Positions 7,429 to 15,846 are shown, counted from the stretch's first letter. The stretch is 20,965 nucleotides of DNA from DASVCS01 sp036381495 (GCA_036381495.1 DASVCS010000061.1:1-20965), one strand, 5' to 3'. Notes: generated by a model from the letters alone, not told the origin. Program-made: numbers and translations.

Positions 7429-7896
7429 TCACCAGCCCTCGGTCAACACCGCGAGCACCAGGATCATCGCCAGTGGCAGCGGCGAGGCGGCGAGCAACCA
7501 CATGCGTCTTGGCTCGAACTTAAGGTGCATGTAGTAGAGTGCAACCAGCAAGGCCTTCCAGACCGCGAGCACCACCAGCGCAATGATGATCTGGACCTTG
7601 GCGAGCGCCAGGAACGCCACCGAGACCTCGACGATCGTGAGGACGAAGAGGATCGCCCAGATCAGGACGTAGTTCGGCTGCTTGCCGTGACGTGCCGCCG
7701 GGCCCGCCGGCGCCTCGTCCTGCGGCCGCGGCTGCCAGCCGAGCAGGGCGAGGCCGGTGCCGATGAAGGCGCCGACCAGTGCCCCGACCAGGACGGGCAC
7801 CGTCGCCGCCCCGATCAGATAGCCGTCCGCGCCGCCGAGGAAGAGTCCGACCGCGCCGAAGCTCGACAGCGTGCGGCGTAGCGTGGATTCGTGCAT
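7429..7896 (-). CDS. ctaF: Cytochrome c oxidase subunit IV with extended N-terminal membrane domain
   Basis: 155 residues from ATG at 7896, preceded by GGAGAGG. The C-terminal part (from about residue 75) has the family motif ALLVALYYMHLKFEPRRMWL and three helices, as in bacterial subunit IV. The N-terminal 50 residues add an extra Gly-rich pair of hydrophobic segments (AVGLFLGGADGYLIGAATV and LVGALVGAFIGTGLALLGW), absent from the 110-residue homologue on the + strand. A Pro/Ala-rich linker (PRPQDEAPAGPAARHG) joins the two parts. The gene follows subunit III by 41 bp. The extra domain might be a fused accessory subunit (inference). Confidence 0.9.
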   Translation of the reverse strand: MHESTLRRTLSSFGAVGLFLGGADGYLIGAATVPVLVGALVGAFIGTGLALLGWQPRPQDEAPAGPAARHGKQPNYVLIWAILFVLTIVEVSVAFLALAKVQIIIALVVLAVWKALLVALYYMHLKFEPRRMWLLAASPLPLAMILVLAVLTEGW

Positions 7897-7937
7897 CGCG
7901 TGCCTCTCCGTGCCGGAACCGCGCCGACCCGCGCGGT

Positions 7938-8564
7938 TCAGATCAGGTAGACGATCGTGAACAGGATGATCCAGACCAGGTCCACGAAGTGCCAGTACAG
8001 CCCCATGATCTCGACGCCGCCGTGGTCCGCCTGCGTGTACGCGCCGCGGAACGCCTTGAACGACGTGAAGCTCATGCACAGCACGCCGATCGTCACGTGC
8101 GCGCCGTGGAACCCGGTCAGCGTGTAGAACGTCGCGCCGTAGAGCGGCGCGCCCTCCGCCGCGTAGAGCGACGCGATCGGCACGAACCCCTCCGACGCCA
8201 GCTTGAAGTACTCGATCCCCTGGACGCTCAGGAAGAACGCACCGAGCGCGACCGTCGCCAGCAGCCACAACCGGAGTCCACGCTGATCGCCGGCCTCGAT
8301 CGCCGCGAACGCCTTCACCATCGTCACGCTGCTACAGATCAGGACGAACGTGTTGAACGCCGTCAGCGGTACGTTCAGCACCGTGCCGGGATCCGTGTAC
8401 GCGTCCGGGTGCGCGAAGCGCAGGATGATGTACGCCCCGATCAGCCCGGTGAAGAACATCACCTCCGAGAGCAGGAAGACCCACATCCCGAGCTTCAGGT
8501 TGTAGACCCCCATCCCGGGCATGGTCCGCCCGGCCGGCATCGCCATTGTGGCTGATTGGCTCAT
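7938..8564 (-). CDS. ctaE: Cytochrome c oxidase subunit III
   Basis: 208 residues with five predicted helices. Family motifs include YNLKLGMWVFLLSEVMFFTG near residue 20, FFLSVQGIEYFKL, FYTLTGFHGAHVTIGVL and MGLYWHFVDLVWIILFTIVYLI at the end. I start at the ATG at 8564, because AAAGGAG sits about eight bases upstream and overlaps the alternative GTG nine bases earlier. It lies 102 bp after subunit I and 41 bp before subunit IV. It differs clearly from the + strand subunit III, so the two oxidases are not recent duplicates. Confidence 0.95.
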   Translation of the reverse strand: MSQSATMAMPAGRTMPGMGVYNLKLGMWVFLLSEVMFFTGLIGAYIILRFAHPDAYTDPGTVLNVPLTAFNTFVLICSSVTMVKAFAAIEAGDQRGLRLWLLATVALGAFFLSVQGIEYFKLASEGFVPIASLYAAEGAPLYGATFYTLTGFHGAHVTIGVLCMSFTSFKAFRGAYTQADHGGVEIMGLYWHFVDLVWIILFTIVYLI

Positions 8565-8586
8565 TCGATCCACTCCTTTGAGAAGC

Positions 8587-8603
8587 TCGTGCGCGTGCGC
8601 GTG
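8587..8603. other. Alternating purine-pyrimidine tract
   Basis: A 17-base GTGCGCGTGCGCGTGTG run in the gap between subunits I and III. Such runs can adopt Z-DNA. Similar GTGCGCG tracts occur inside the dispersed elements, so it might be a fragment of the same kind of sequence. No function is shown. Confidence 0.35.
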
Positions 8604-8666
8604 TGGGTGGCCGGGAGGTCGCGGCCCGCGCGGTGCGCGGATCGGCGACTCGACACCACGGCTCGT

Positions 8667-10439
8667 TCAACCCCCTGCCGGGATCGGCTCCGGTGCCGGT
8701 GCCGGCCGCTGCACGGGCGGCCGATCCTGGGGCAGGTAGTCCTCATCCGCATCGGGCGCGCTGTACTCGTACGGGCCGCGGTAGACGGTCGGCGTCTCGG
8801 CGAAGTTGCCGTGCGGCGGCGGCGAGGGCGCCGCCCACTCGAGCGAGTTGGCGCGCCACGGGTTCGGCTCCGCCTTCTTCCCGCGCAGCAGGCTCCACAG
8901 GAAGTTGCCCGCGAAGAGGAGCTGCGTCGCGAAGAGCAGGTACGCGCTCACGCTGATGAACTCGTTCAGCGGCCGCAGTCCTGCGAGGTGTGCGTACCCG
9001 GTGTAATCGTAGATCCGCCGCATCATCCCGGCATCGCCGAGCTGGTGCATCGGGAAGAACGTCAGGTTGAAGAAGATGAACGTCAGCGCGAAGTGGATCT
9101 TCCCCACCGTCTCGTTCATCATCCGGCCGAACATCTTCGGGAACCAGTACGTGATCGCGCCGAAGATCGCGAACAGGCTGCCGCCGAACAGGACGTAGTG
9201 GATGTGCGCCACCACGAAGTACGTGTCGTGCAGGAAGATGTCGACGGGCGTCGAGGCCAGGAACACGCCCGAGAACCCGCCGATCACGAACATCGCGACG
9301 AACCCGATCGCGTACAGCATCGGCGCGTGGAAGTGGATGTCGCCGCGCCAGAGCGTGCCCAGCCAGTTGAACACCTTCACGGCCGTCGGAATCGCGATCA
9401 CCATCGTCGTCGACATGAACGTGGCGCCGAGCATCGGGTTCATCCCGCTCTGGAACATGTGGTGGCCCCACACGATCCAGCCGAGGAACGCGATCGATGC
9501 GATCGCGATCACCATCGCGTGATAGCCGAAGAGCGGCTTGCGCGCGCCGTTCGAGATGATCTCGGAGACGAAGCCGAACGCCGGCAGGATCAGGATGTAG
9601 ACCTCGGGGTGGCCGAAGAACCAGAACAGGTGCTGCCAGAGCAGCGGCTGACCGCCGCGCTCGGGGAGATAGAACCCCGTGCCGAGCACCTGGTCGAAGA
9701 GGAGCAGGATCAGTGCACCGGTCAGGATCGGGATCGCGAGCAGGATCAGGATCGACGTGATGAAGAGCGCCCACGTCGGGAGCGGCAGCCGGAACCAGGT
9801 CATCCCGGGCGCGCGCATGTTGATGACGGTCGTGATGTAGTTGACCGAGCCCATGAGCGAGGAGAAGCCCAGGATGATGATGCTGAGCGTCCAGAAGACC
9901 TGGCCGTTGTAGACGCCGCTGTACTCGGGCACTGCGCTGAGCGGCGGGTAGGAGGTCCAGCCGGCGCCGGCGTGGCCGCCGGCGACGAAGAAGCCGGCGA
10001 CCATGAGGAGGCCGGCGGGGACGGCGGTCCAGAACGAGAGCATGTTGAGGCGCGGGAACGCCATGTCCGGCGCGCCGACCTGGAGCGGGATGAGGTAGTT
10101 GGCGAAGACGCCGACGAGCAGCGGCATGATCGCGAAGAAGATCATGAGCGTGCCGTGCATGGTGACCAGCGAGTTGTAGAACTCGGGGAGCATGACTCCG
10201 CCCGGCATGCGTGTCTCGCCGAGTGCGGCGCCGCCGGGGAGCGGCTGGCCGGGCCAGCCGAGCTGCCAGCGGATGAGCATCGCGAGGAGCCCGCCGATGA
10301 TCAGGAAGAGCAGGCTCATGAAGAGGAACTGGATCCCGATGATCTTGTGGTCGGTCGAGAAGATGTACTTCCGGATGAACGACCGGTCATCGTGATGCAG
10401 TGCGTGCGCGGTGTGCTGGACCGCGGCCACTGTAGTCAT
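8667..10439 (-). CDS. ctaD: Cytochrome c oxidase subunit I (aa3-type, full length)
   Basis: 590 residues, the catalytic heme-copper subunit with 12 helices. Visible functional residues: heme a ligand His95 in TMHGTLM; the D-channel entry Asp125 in GAPDMAFPR with N113 and N132; the helix VI segment FFGHPEVYILILP with CuB His277, Glu279 and cross-linked Tyr281; the CuB pair H326-H327 in WGHHMF; K-channel Lys in IPTAVKVF; and LHDTYFVVAHIHYV with the remaining heme ligands. These place it in the A family of proton-pumping oxidases. The C-terminus has an unusual Pro-rich tail (PPVQRPAPAPEPIPAGG). It follows subunit II by 45 bp. It keeps the LHDTYF His that the + strand subunit I lacks. Confidence 0.98.
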   Translation of the reverse strand: MTTVAAVQHTAHALHHDDRSFIRKYIFSTDHKIIGIQFLFMSLLFLIIGGLLAMLIRWQLGWPGQPLPGGAALGETRMPGGVMLPEFYNSLVTMHGTLMIFFAIMPLLVGVFANYLIPLQVGAPDMAFPRLNMLSFWTAVPAGLLMVAGFFVAGGHAGAGWTSYPPLSAVPEYSGVYNGQVFWTLSIIILGFSSLMGSVNYITTVINMRAPGMTWFRLPLPTWALFITSILILLAIPILTGALILLLFDQVLGTGFYLPERGGQPLLWQHLFWFFGHPEVYILILPAFGFVSEIISNGARKPLFGYHAMVIAIASIAFLGWIVWGHHMFQSGMNPMLGATFMSTTMVIAIPTAVKVFNWLGTLWRGDIHFHAPMLYAIGFVAMFVIGGFSGVFLASTPVDIFLHDTYFVVAHIHYVLFGGSLFAIFGAITYWFPKMFGRMMNETVGKIHFALTFIFFNLTFFPMHQLGDAGMMRRIYDYTGYAHLAGLRPLNEFISVSAYLLFATQLLFAGNFLWSLLRGKKAEPNPWRANSLEWAAPSPPPHGNFAETPTVYRGPYEYSAPDADEDYLPQDRPPVQRPAPAPEPIPAGG

Positions 10440-10484
10440 AGCGCTTCCCCCTGGTCTCCGTTGCTTGCGGACGATCGGGCCGTG

Positions 10485-11153
10485 TCAGGACGACGCGGCC
10501 GCCTCCTGCCGTTGCCAGCGTTCGAAGTCCTCGGCCGTGTGCACGGTCACCGAGCCACGCATGTGGTAGTGTCCGAGGCCGCACAGCTCGGCGCAGCCGA
10601 GCACGAACTCGCCCGTTCGCGTGGCCTGGAACCAGACCTGAGTCTCCATCCCCGGCACCACGTCCTGCTTGACGCGGAACTGGGGGAGGAAGAACGAGTG
10701 GATGACGTCTTCCGAGGTCATGGTCACGCGCACGGCGCGGTCGACCGGCAGGTGGAGCTGGTTGCGCCGGACGAAGTCGTCGGGCGTGTCGAGCCGGCCG
10801 TCGGGACCGGGATACGTCACGTTCCACTCGAACTGCTTGGCGTGGATCCGCAGTTCCAGCGCGTCCCGTGGGAACCGGTCGGGGCTCTTGAGACCGAGCC
10901 AGGTCTTGGTGCTGCGGAACGCGAGCAGCGCGAGCAGCAGGAACGGCACCACCGTCCAGATCACCTCCGCGCGCCGGTGCCCGTGGATGTACTCGGCCTT
11001 TGCGCCCTCGCGGTGGCGGTAGCGGATCAGGAAATAGATCAGCGCCACCTCGACGATCACGAACATCGCGGCCGTGACGTAGAGGATGAGCGCGAAGATC
11101 GAGTCGATCTCGCCGCCGAAGGTCGAGACGTTTTCCGGGAAGCCCCACTGCAT
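10485..11153 (-). CDS. ctaC: Cytochrome c oxidase subunit II (CuA-binding)
   Basis: 222 residues. Two helices (about 18-43 and 64-80) anchor a periplasmic cupredoxin domain that accepts electrons from cytochrome c. The CuA site is complete: H152 (VIHSFFLP) and C187-x3-C191-x3-H195-x2-M198 (CAELCGLGHYHM). The segment FEWNVTYPGPDG holds the conserved Trp that relays electrons. There is no C-terminal heme c domain, so this is an aa3 rather than a caa3 enzyme; a separate cytochrome c must donate. It has no lipobox or obvious cleavable signal. AGGAG precedes the ATG by about nine bases. First gene of the second oxidase operon, 207 bp after a cupredoxin lipoprotein gene. Confidence 0.97.
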   Translation of the reverse strand: MQWGFPENVSTFGGEIDSIFALILYVTAAMFVIVEVALIYFLIRYRHREGAKAEYIHGHRRAEVIWTVVPFLLLALLAFRSTKTWLGLKSPDRFPRDALELRIHAKQFEWNVTYPGPDGRLDTPDDFVRRNQLHLPVDRAVRVTMTSEDVIHSFFLPQFRVKQDVVPGMETQVWFQATRTGEFVLGCAELCGLGHYHMRGSVTVHTAEDFERWQRQEAAASS

Positions 11154-11312
11154 GGTCGTCTTCTCCTGTGCCGGGCGTCCGTCTGAGCGCCGCGCCCGAG
11201 GTCGCGACGCCGGAGCCGGCCGTCGCGCGGCCGGCGCGGTGTCTGCCCTCCTACTTCAGTCCTGCCTCCCCGCGGTTCCGCGCCTCTGCCGGCTCGCGGG
11301 GCCGGGGCGCGG

Positions 11313-11344
11313 GGCCGGCCCGCACGGGTCGGGTCGGGCCGGCC
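11313..11344. promoter_or_regulatory. Inverted repeat between the lipoprotein gene and the oxidase operon
   Basis: GGCCGGCCC (11313-11321) and GGGCCGGCC (11336-11344) form a perfect 9-bp stem with a 14-base loop. It sits in the 207-bp non-coding gap 11154-11360, the largest gap on the - strand without a repeat element. It could act as a terminator of the upstream cytochrome operon or an attenuator for subunit II. No T-run follows, and high GC makes such stems more frequent by chance. Confidence 0.35.
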
Positions 11345-11360
11345 GCTGCCTCGCGGGTCG

Positions 11361-12245
11361 CTACTCGAGCGTCGTCGCCGCGTGCGCCGCGTGCGCCGCC
11401 GAGCCGTGGCCGCGTACGATCAGCGGCGCGCCGAGCGGCACCGTCGCGGCGACCGCGCCGGCGTCGTAGGTGAACTGGATCTGCTTCGTCTCGCTCGCGC
11501 CGACCGTCACGTTCATGGTCTGGACGCCGTACTTCTCGTGCCACGCCTCGATCACGTAGTCGCCCGGCGGCAGGTTCGGGATCGTGAAGCTGCCGTCCGC
11601 GGCCGTGACCGCGTAATACGGATGGTCGACGACGCCGATGTACGCGTGCATCCAGCCGTGCACGTCGCACTCGACCGGGATCATGACCTCGGGCACGTCG
11701 AACGAGCGCTCCGTTTCCATGTTGACCGGCTGGCTCACGTTGAAGCCGCGGTTCTCCGTCGGCGCCACACTGATGTTGTGGAGCAGCCCGTCACTGTTCC
11801 TGATCGTCAGCGTCTGGCCGGGCTGGATCCCGAGGATGTGCGGGTGGTAGAGGCAGCCGTCCTGGTTCAGCACGACCGGTTCGGACGGGGCGGGGAACGC
11901 CCGATCGCCCAACCCCTCCTTGATGTAGACGAAGACGTTCTGCAAGCCGCCGCCCTCGCCCACGATCACGTCCTGCGTCGTCGCGCCGGACGGGTGCTTG
12001 GCCGCGCACGTCGGCTCCTCGCTCATGTCGATCGGCTCGCGGGCGGGCGGCGTCCCTTCGAGAGCGATGCGGCCGGTGATCGTCGCCGCCGTGGCCGGGT
12101 CGACGACCGGCGCGGCCGCGGCGTCGGACTGCGCCGCCGCCTCCGACGTCTGCGCGTCATCCGCCGGGCCGCCGGCGCCGCACGCCGCCATGAAGATCGC
12201 GACTATCGTCCCCAGCGCGATCCGGGATCCACTCGTCTTCGACAT
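11361..12245 (-). CDS. Cupredoxin-like lipoprotein with carboxypeptidase-regulatory-like domain
   Basis: 294 residues from the ATG at 12245. AGGAGG lies four bases upstream; an ATG three bases earlier overlaps the previous stop as ATGA and is the alternative. A lipobox (FMAAC, lipid-modified Cys22) predicts a membrane-anchored lipoprotein. After an Ala-rich linker, a beta-sandwich begins at ITGRIALEGTPP. Then comes a plastocyanin-like region with HILGIQPGQTLTIRN, LLHNISV and ECDVHGWMHAY, giving the His, Cys-x2-His-x2-Met ligand pattern of type 1 copper. The end (DGSFTIPNLPPGDYVIEAWH) matches a carboxypeptidase regulatory-like fold, with a His-rich tail. It probably carries electrons between the cytochromes upstream and an oxidase (inference). 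Confidence 0.85.
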   Translation of the reverse strand: MSKTSGSRIALGTIVAIFMAACGAGGPADDAQTSEAAAQSDAAAAPVVDPATAATITGRIALEGTPPAREPIDMSEEPTCAAKHPSGATTQDVIVGEGGGLQNVFVYIKEGLGDRAFPAPSEPVVLNQDGCLYHPHILGIQPGQTLTIRNSDGLLHNISVAPTENRGFNVSQPVNMETERSFDVPEVMIPVECDVHGWMHAYIGVVDHPYYAVTAADGSFTIPNLPPGDYVIEAWHEKYGVQTMNVTVGASETKQIQFTYDAGAVAATVPLGAPLIVRGHGSAAHAAHAATTLE

Positions 12246-13888
12246 CATGCCTCCTTGGGATGGGATGAGGAGCTGTTCATCCGGGATTGGCCCTCGTCCT
12301 GCCGTTGCGACTCGCGCCGCTGCGCGCGCACCACGAAGATCATCCCGAGCCCCGCCGTGAGCAGGATCGCGACGGCCGGCGTCGCGTACACGGTCTTCGG
12401 CGTCGGCTCGTCCAGATAGAGGAAGTACCACGACCCGATCGCGGCGCGCGTGCCCGCCTCGCCGTTCGAGCCGTCCCAGGCGTAGAACGCCAGGGGGATC
12501 GGGCGCCCGGTCCGGAACTGGAGCCGGTTCGCGGTGTCGGGCGTCGCCAGCGGGCGGTGCAGCACCAGGCGCCACTCGCCGTCTTCGAAGACCGCGGCGC
12601 CTTCGAGCGCGCCGTCGCTCGCGGGGAGCGGTTCGATGCGGCCGAGCCCCCGCGCCAGCGCTTCTTCCACGCCCGCCGGCTCGCTCCGCCAGCGCCAGAG
12701 ATAGACCGGCTCGCGGGCATCGCCCATGAGGAAGTAGGGGCGTTCCATCCCTTCCGGGATCGTGAGCGGGAACTGGACCGCAATGGCGTCGGGGAGCGGG
12801 ATCGCCGCGCCGGTCACGGAGTCGACCATGGGCGGACCGCCCTCCTTCGGCTCCATCACCGCCGCGATGCGCTCCTGCCAGGAAGCCCACGCGGGGTCGG
12901 GGCTGCGCGACGGGTCGTGCCACACCAGCCGCAGGGCGAGCGCGCGGTCGTCGTGCAGCGCCTGCACCCACACGCCGTCCACGGTCGGCGAGAACCACCG
13001 CGGCGCCGTGATGATCTGGCCGACCAGCGGGATGTAGTACCGCTCGACCGCGGCCCAGGCGCTGTCGTCCGGCGTGGTCGGCAGCGCGCCCTCGGTGCGC
13101 GCCGCGCGGATCACATCGCGCACCCGCGGCGGCTCCTCGGGCGAGAGACTCCGCACGTACTGCGCGACGTGCCAGAGCTGCTCCTCCGTCATGAAGCCCG
13201 ACGCGATCAGGTCGCTGAACGACGGCATCGGCGTGCCGTCCAGCCCCGTGCGCAGCCGCATGTAGATGTCCTCGACCGAGCCGCCGCCGTTGAAGTGCCA
13301 GTTCTCGGTGAGATCCGCGGGCCGGATCGGCTGGCCCTCGTCATCCTCCTGCGTCGGCGCCGACGGCCCATCGCCGCGACCCGCCTGGCCGTGGCACTTC
13401 CAACACTCGATCTTCTCGTAGAACTCGCGCCCCTCCGCCACCCCCTCGTCGGTGAGCGCCGGCGGATCGCCGGGCTCGATCACCTCCGGCGGCGCCGAGG
13501 CACGTGCGAAGAAGCGCGAGAACGTCTTCAGGTAGCCGACCAGCGCCTCGCGCTCCTCCTGGCTCAGCCGCTCCTCCCACGCGGGCATCGCCGTGCCGGG
13601 CATCCCCTCGTCGATGACGCGCAGGATGTCCGCATCCGTCGGCAGCGCGCCGCTCGGCGTGCTGCGCACCTGGTAGAGCGCACGGGTGAAGTTCCGCGGA
13701 CGGGGCAACATGTACGCCGCCGCGTGGCCATCGCCTCGCCCCTCGGCCCCGTGGCACCCGGCGCACCAGCGGTCGTAGGTGACCTTGCCGAGGTCGGCGT
13801 CCTGTGCGGCAGCCGGGGCCGGAGTGAGGAGTGCTGCGAGGGCTAGGGCTAGGGCTAGGGCTAGGGCTGGGGCTAGGGGCCGGCCCAT
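12245..13888 (-). CDS. Di-heme cytochrome c fused to ethylbenzene-dehydrogenase-type heme-binding domain
   Basis: 547 residues from ATG at 13888. The signal peptide has an unusual LALALALALA core encoded by the end of repeat copy B, with cleavage near APAAAQ. Two cytochrome c domains follow: C42-AG-C45-H46 and C163-WK-C166-H167, with nearby Met residues (GMPGTAMP, DGTPMPSF) as likely axial ligands. From about residue 280 the sequence resembles the EB_dh domain of ethylbenzene dehydrogenase gamma subunits, which binds heme b (PRWFSPTVDGVWVQALHDD, LVWHDPSRS). A C-terminal helix (PAVAILLTAGLGMIFVV) and charged tail anchor it. Its stop overlaps the lipoprotein start. Probably an electron carrier with three hemes in the periplasm. 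The longer upstream frame is repeat sequence and was excluded. Confidence 0.88.
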   Translation of the reverse strand: MGRPLAPALALALALALAALLTPAPAAAQDADLGKVTYDRWCAGCHGAEGRGDGHAAAYMLPRPRNFTRALYQVRSTPSGALPTDADILRVIDEGMPGTAMPAWEERLSQEEREALVGYLKTFSRFFARASAPPEVIEPGDPPALTDEGVAEGREFYEKIECWKCHGQAGRGDGPSAPTQEDDEGQPIRPADLTENWHFNGGGSVEDIYMRLRTGLDGTPMPSFSDLIASGFMTEEQLWHVAQYVRSLSPEEPPRVRDVIRAARTEGALPTTPDDSAWAAVERYYIPLVGQIITAPRWFSPTVDGVWVQALHDDRALALRLVWHDPSRSPDPAWASWQERIAAVMEPKEGGPPMVDSVTGAAIPLPDAIAVQFPLTIPEGMERPYFLMGDAREPVYLWRWRSEPAGVEEALARGLGRIEPLPASDGALEGAAVFEDGEWRLVLHRPLATPDTANRLQFRTGRPIPLAFYAWDGSNGEAGTRAAIGSWYFLYLDEPTPKTVYATPAVAILLTAGLGMIFVVRAQRRESQRQDEGQSRMNSSSSHPKEA

Positions 13889-14160
13889 GGCCACGGTCGT
13901 ACGCGAGCGCGTGCGCGTTGCCGCTGTTTTCGGGCCACGAGCGCCGGCCTGCTCCCGGCGGCGCGGATGGCTCCGATCCCAGCCCCGCGGGCGCTCCCGT
14001 TCCCGGCCGTTCCCGTGCGCGAGCGCGTGCGCGACCCGCTCCCGTAAACGTAAACGTTCCCGCTCCCGCTCCCGTTCCCGGCCGTTCCCATCCAGCGCCC
14101 GGCCCTCCCCGGGCCGTCCACCCCGCCACCGCGCCCCCTCCCGGGCGCGCCCTAGCCCTA
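13840..14160. repeat. Dispersed GC-rich element, copy B
   Basis: 321 bp with the left end a run of GGGCTAGGGCTAGGGCTAGG and the right end GCCCTAGCCCTA, an inverted pair. It includes CGTGCGCG tracts, the AT-rich GTAAACGTAAACG box (14044-14056), TTCCCGCTCCCGCTCCCG, TTCCCGGCCGTTCCC, and CCCTCCCCGGGCCGTCCACC blocks in the same order as copies C and D. The right end is 6 bp from the stop of the upstream cytochrome gene. The left end lies inside the next gene, where it encodes part of the signal peptide. Confidence 0.88.
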
Positions 14161-14166
14161 ACCTCC

Positions 14167-14964
14167 TCATGCCTCCCCTCCTTCCCCGGCTTCCTCCCAC
14201 GTCCGCGGGGTCCACCCCGTTTGTTCGTAGAGGAAGATGATGACCGCCCAGATCTCGTCTTCGGTCAGGAAGTTCTCCCAGACCGGCATGGCCGAGTTCC
14301 AGGGCGTGCCCTCGCTCGGTAGTCCGGGGCCGCCCTTCGCGATACGCCAGAAGACGAAGCTCTCGGTGAGCTGCGCGATCGTGCCGTTGTCCTGGAAGCT
14401 GAGCGGTGCGGGGTTGAAGCCGTGCGCGAAGTGGCCCTGCCCGTCCAGCCGGTCGCCGTGGCAGGGGAGACAGTTCTGGTAGTAGACGCGCTTGCCGACC
14501 TCGTAATCCTCCGTGATGCTGCCATCCGCGCGCAACGGGTTCTCGAGGCCCGTGAGCGTGAGCGTCCGGCCGCGGAAGGTGATCTGCGACGGCGGCGCCG
14601 GGTGGATCGAGCGGAGCGCCGGCGGCGCAGCCACGGTCTGACTCACCTGCCGGAAGGTGATGAAGCCGACCAACAGCGGGACCGCGACGAGCAGTGCCGC
14701 GCGGATCGCCCGTTTGTCGGCGTCGACGAGCGTCGCCCGGATCGGCGCGCGAAACGCCGACCAGCGCGCTTCGCTGTCGCTGACGTAGATCAACACGCCC
14801 GCGAGCACGATCGCCATGTACTCGATCAGTACGCTGTCCGGGATCGGTGCGCTCCGGAGCCCCAGCAGCGGCGGCACATACGCGATTCCGAACTCGAACA
14901 CCAGATAGGCCGCGACCAGGATCACGGCCGCCTGCCCGAACGGGTGTCGCAGGACTTTCTTCAT
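14167..14964 (-). CDS. Membrane-anchored mono-heme cytochrome c
   Basis: 265 residues. Three N-terminal helices (about 10-34, 43-61 and 87-104) precede a periplasmic cytochrome c domain with C165-LP-C168-H169 and likely distal Met226 (NSAMPVWE). GAGGAGG four bases before the ATG is a strong ribosome binding site. It starts 55 bp after the di-heme cytochrome gene stops. The three-helix anchor is longer than in ordinary cytochromes, suggesting it is an integral subunit of a membrane complex together with the CydA-like protein. The domain is cytochrome c class I-like. Partner assignment rests on gene order. Confidence 0.9.
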   Translation of the reverse strand: MKKVLRHPFGQAAVILVAAYLVFEFGIAYVPPLLGLRSAPIPDSVLIEYMAIVLAGVLIYVSDSEARWSAFRAPIRATLVDADKRAIRAALLVAVPLLVGFITFRQVSQTVAAPPALRSIHPAPPSQITFRGRTLTLTGLENPLRADGSITEDYEVGKRVYYQNCLPCHGDRLDGQGHFAHGFNPAPLSFQDNGTIAQLTESFVFWRIAKGGPGLPSEGTPWNSAMPVWENFLTEDEIWAVIIFLYEQTGWTPRTWEEAGEGGEA

Positions 14965-15019
14965 CGCGCCTCCTCGAGCCCTCGTTCGGCTCCGCCTCCC
15001 TCCGCCCCGGCCCTCATCC

Positions 15020-15841
15020 TCACTTCGACTCCGCCAGGTACCGCACCAGCGCTTCGAGCTGTGCCGCGGTCAACTGCTGCCCGAAGTTCGGCGGCATGGT
15101 CCCCGCGACCGCCTCGTAGCCCGCGGCCGTATCCGCATTCGGCTCGAGGATCGAGCGGCGGATGTAGGCGACGTCGTGCCGCGCACCGATCCCGTCCAGC
15201 ACGGGCCCGATCGCGCCGCCCTCGCCGCCGATCCGGTGGCACGCCCGGCACTGGTGTTCCCCCACGATCGTCATCGGGTCCAGGCTGGCCGAGGCGCTCG
15301 GCGCCGCACCGCCCGCCGCCCCACCGCCGGCGCCCGCCCCAGCCGCGCCGGCCGACTCCGATGCCGCCGCGACATCCTCGGCCGTCACCGTCACCTCCCC
15401 GCCCACGCTCTCGAGGTACGCCACGAGCGCCCAGATCTGCGTGGGCGAGAGCACCCGGTCCATCTCCGGCATGATCGGTTGATAGCCCTCGACCACGTGC
15501 GCCGTCGGGTCGACCAGCGACTGGTGCAGGTACGCCTTGCACGACATCCCGGCGACGCGACTGCCACAGCGCGCGCCGATCGTCCCCGCACCCCCCTCGT
15601 CCGTCAACAGGTTCGGCGCGCGCGTCCCCAGCCCATGGCACGCCGTGCACCCGCCCGCGCCCTGGTACAGCTCCTCGCCCGCCGCCACCAGCGCCGCCGG
15701 CGTGACCTCACCGCTGAACGTGAGCGTCTCCGGCACTTCCGATTCGACCTGCGGGATGGCATTGGCGAGCAGCGTATAGAAGCCCACCGTCACCAGCACC
15801 ACCGCCAGGATCTTGAGGTTCGTCCCGAGCATGGCAGTCAT
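15020..15841 (-). CDS. Membrane-anchored di-heme cytochrome c
   Basis: 273 residues. An uncleaved N-terminal helix (NLKILAVVLVTVGFYTLLA) anchors two cytochrome c domains. The first has C65-TA-C68-H69, with Met124 or Met127 (PIMPEM) as likely axial ligand. After a Gly/Ala-rich linker (AGAAGAGAGGGAAGGAA, about 164-180) the second has C198-RA-C201-H202 and Met in AGTMPPNF. The first domain carries an inserted Cys pair (RCGSRVAGMSCKAY), perhaps a disulfide. ATG at 15841 or 15832 are both possible; no good ribosome binding site is seen, because the upstream region is repeat copy C and a hairpin. It lies downstream of the CydA-like gene and probably feeds it electrons. Confidence 0.9.
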   Translation of the reverse strand: MTAMLGTNLKILAVVLVTVGFYTLLANAIPQVESEVPETLTFSGEVTPAALVAAGEELYQGAGGCTACHGLGTRAPNLLTDEGGAGTIGARCGSRVAGMSCKAYLHQSLVDPTAHVVEGYQPIMPEMDRVLSPTQIWALVAYLESVGGEVTVTAEDVAAASESAGAAGAGAGGGAAGGAAPSASASLDPMTIVGEHQCRACHRIGGEGGAIGPVLDGIGARHDVAYIRRSILEPNADTAAGYEAVAGTMPPNFGQQLTAAQLEALVRYLAESK

Positions 15842-15846
15842 CCGTC

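Noticed and set aside
8556..11186. An 876-codon open frame on the + strand opposite subunits I and II
   Set aside because: It is Arg/Glu/His-rich, with no membrane or domain pattern, and lies antisense to two certain genes; it is a GC-bias shadow.
13840..13876. CRISPR or telomere interpretation of the GGGCTA tracts
   Set aside because: Units are 6 bp without spacers, and they occur internally as inverted ends of a larger element, so neither CRISPR nor a chromosome end fits.
13889..14215. N-terminal extension of the di-heme/EB_dh cytochrome
   Set aside because: It is Arg/Glu/Gly low-complexity sequence from repeat copy B and would bury the signal peptide; the start at 13888 is better.
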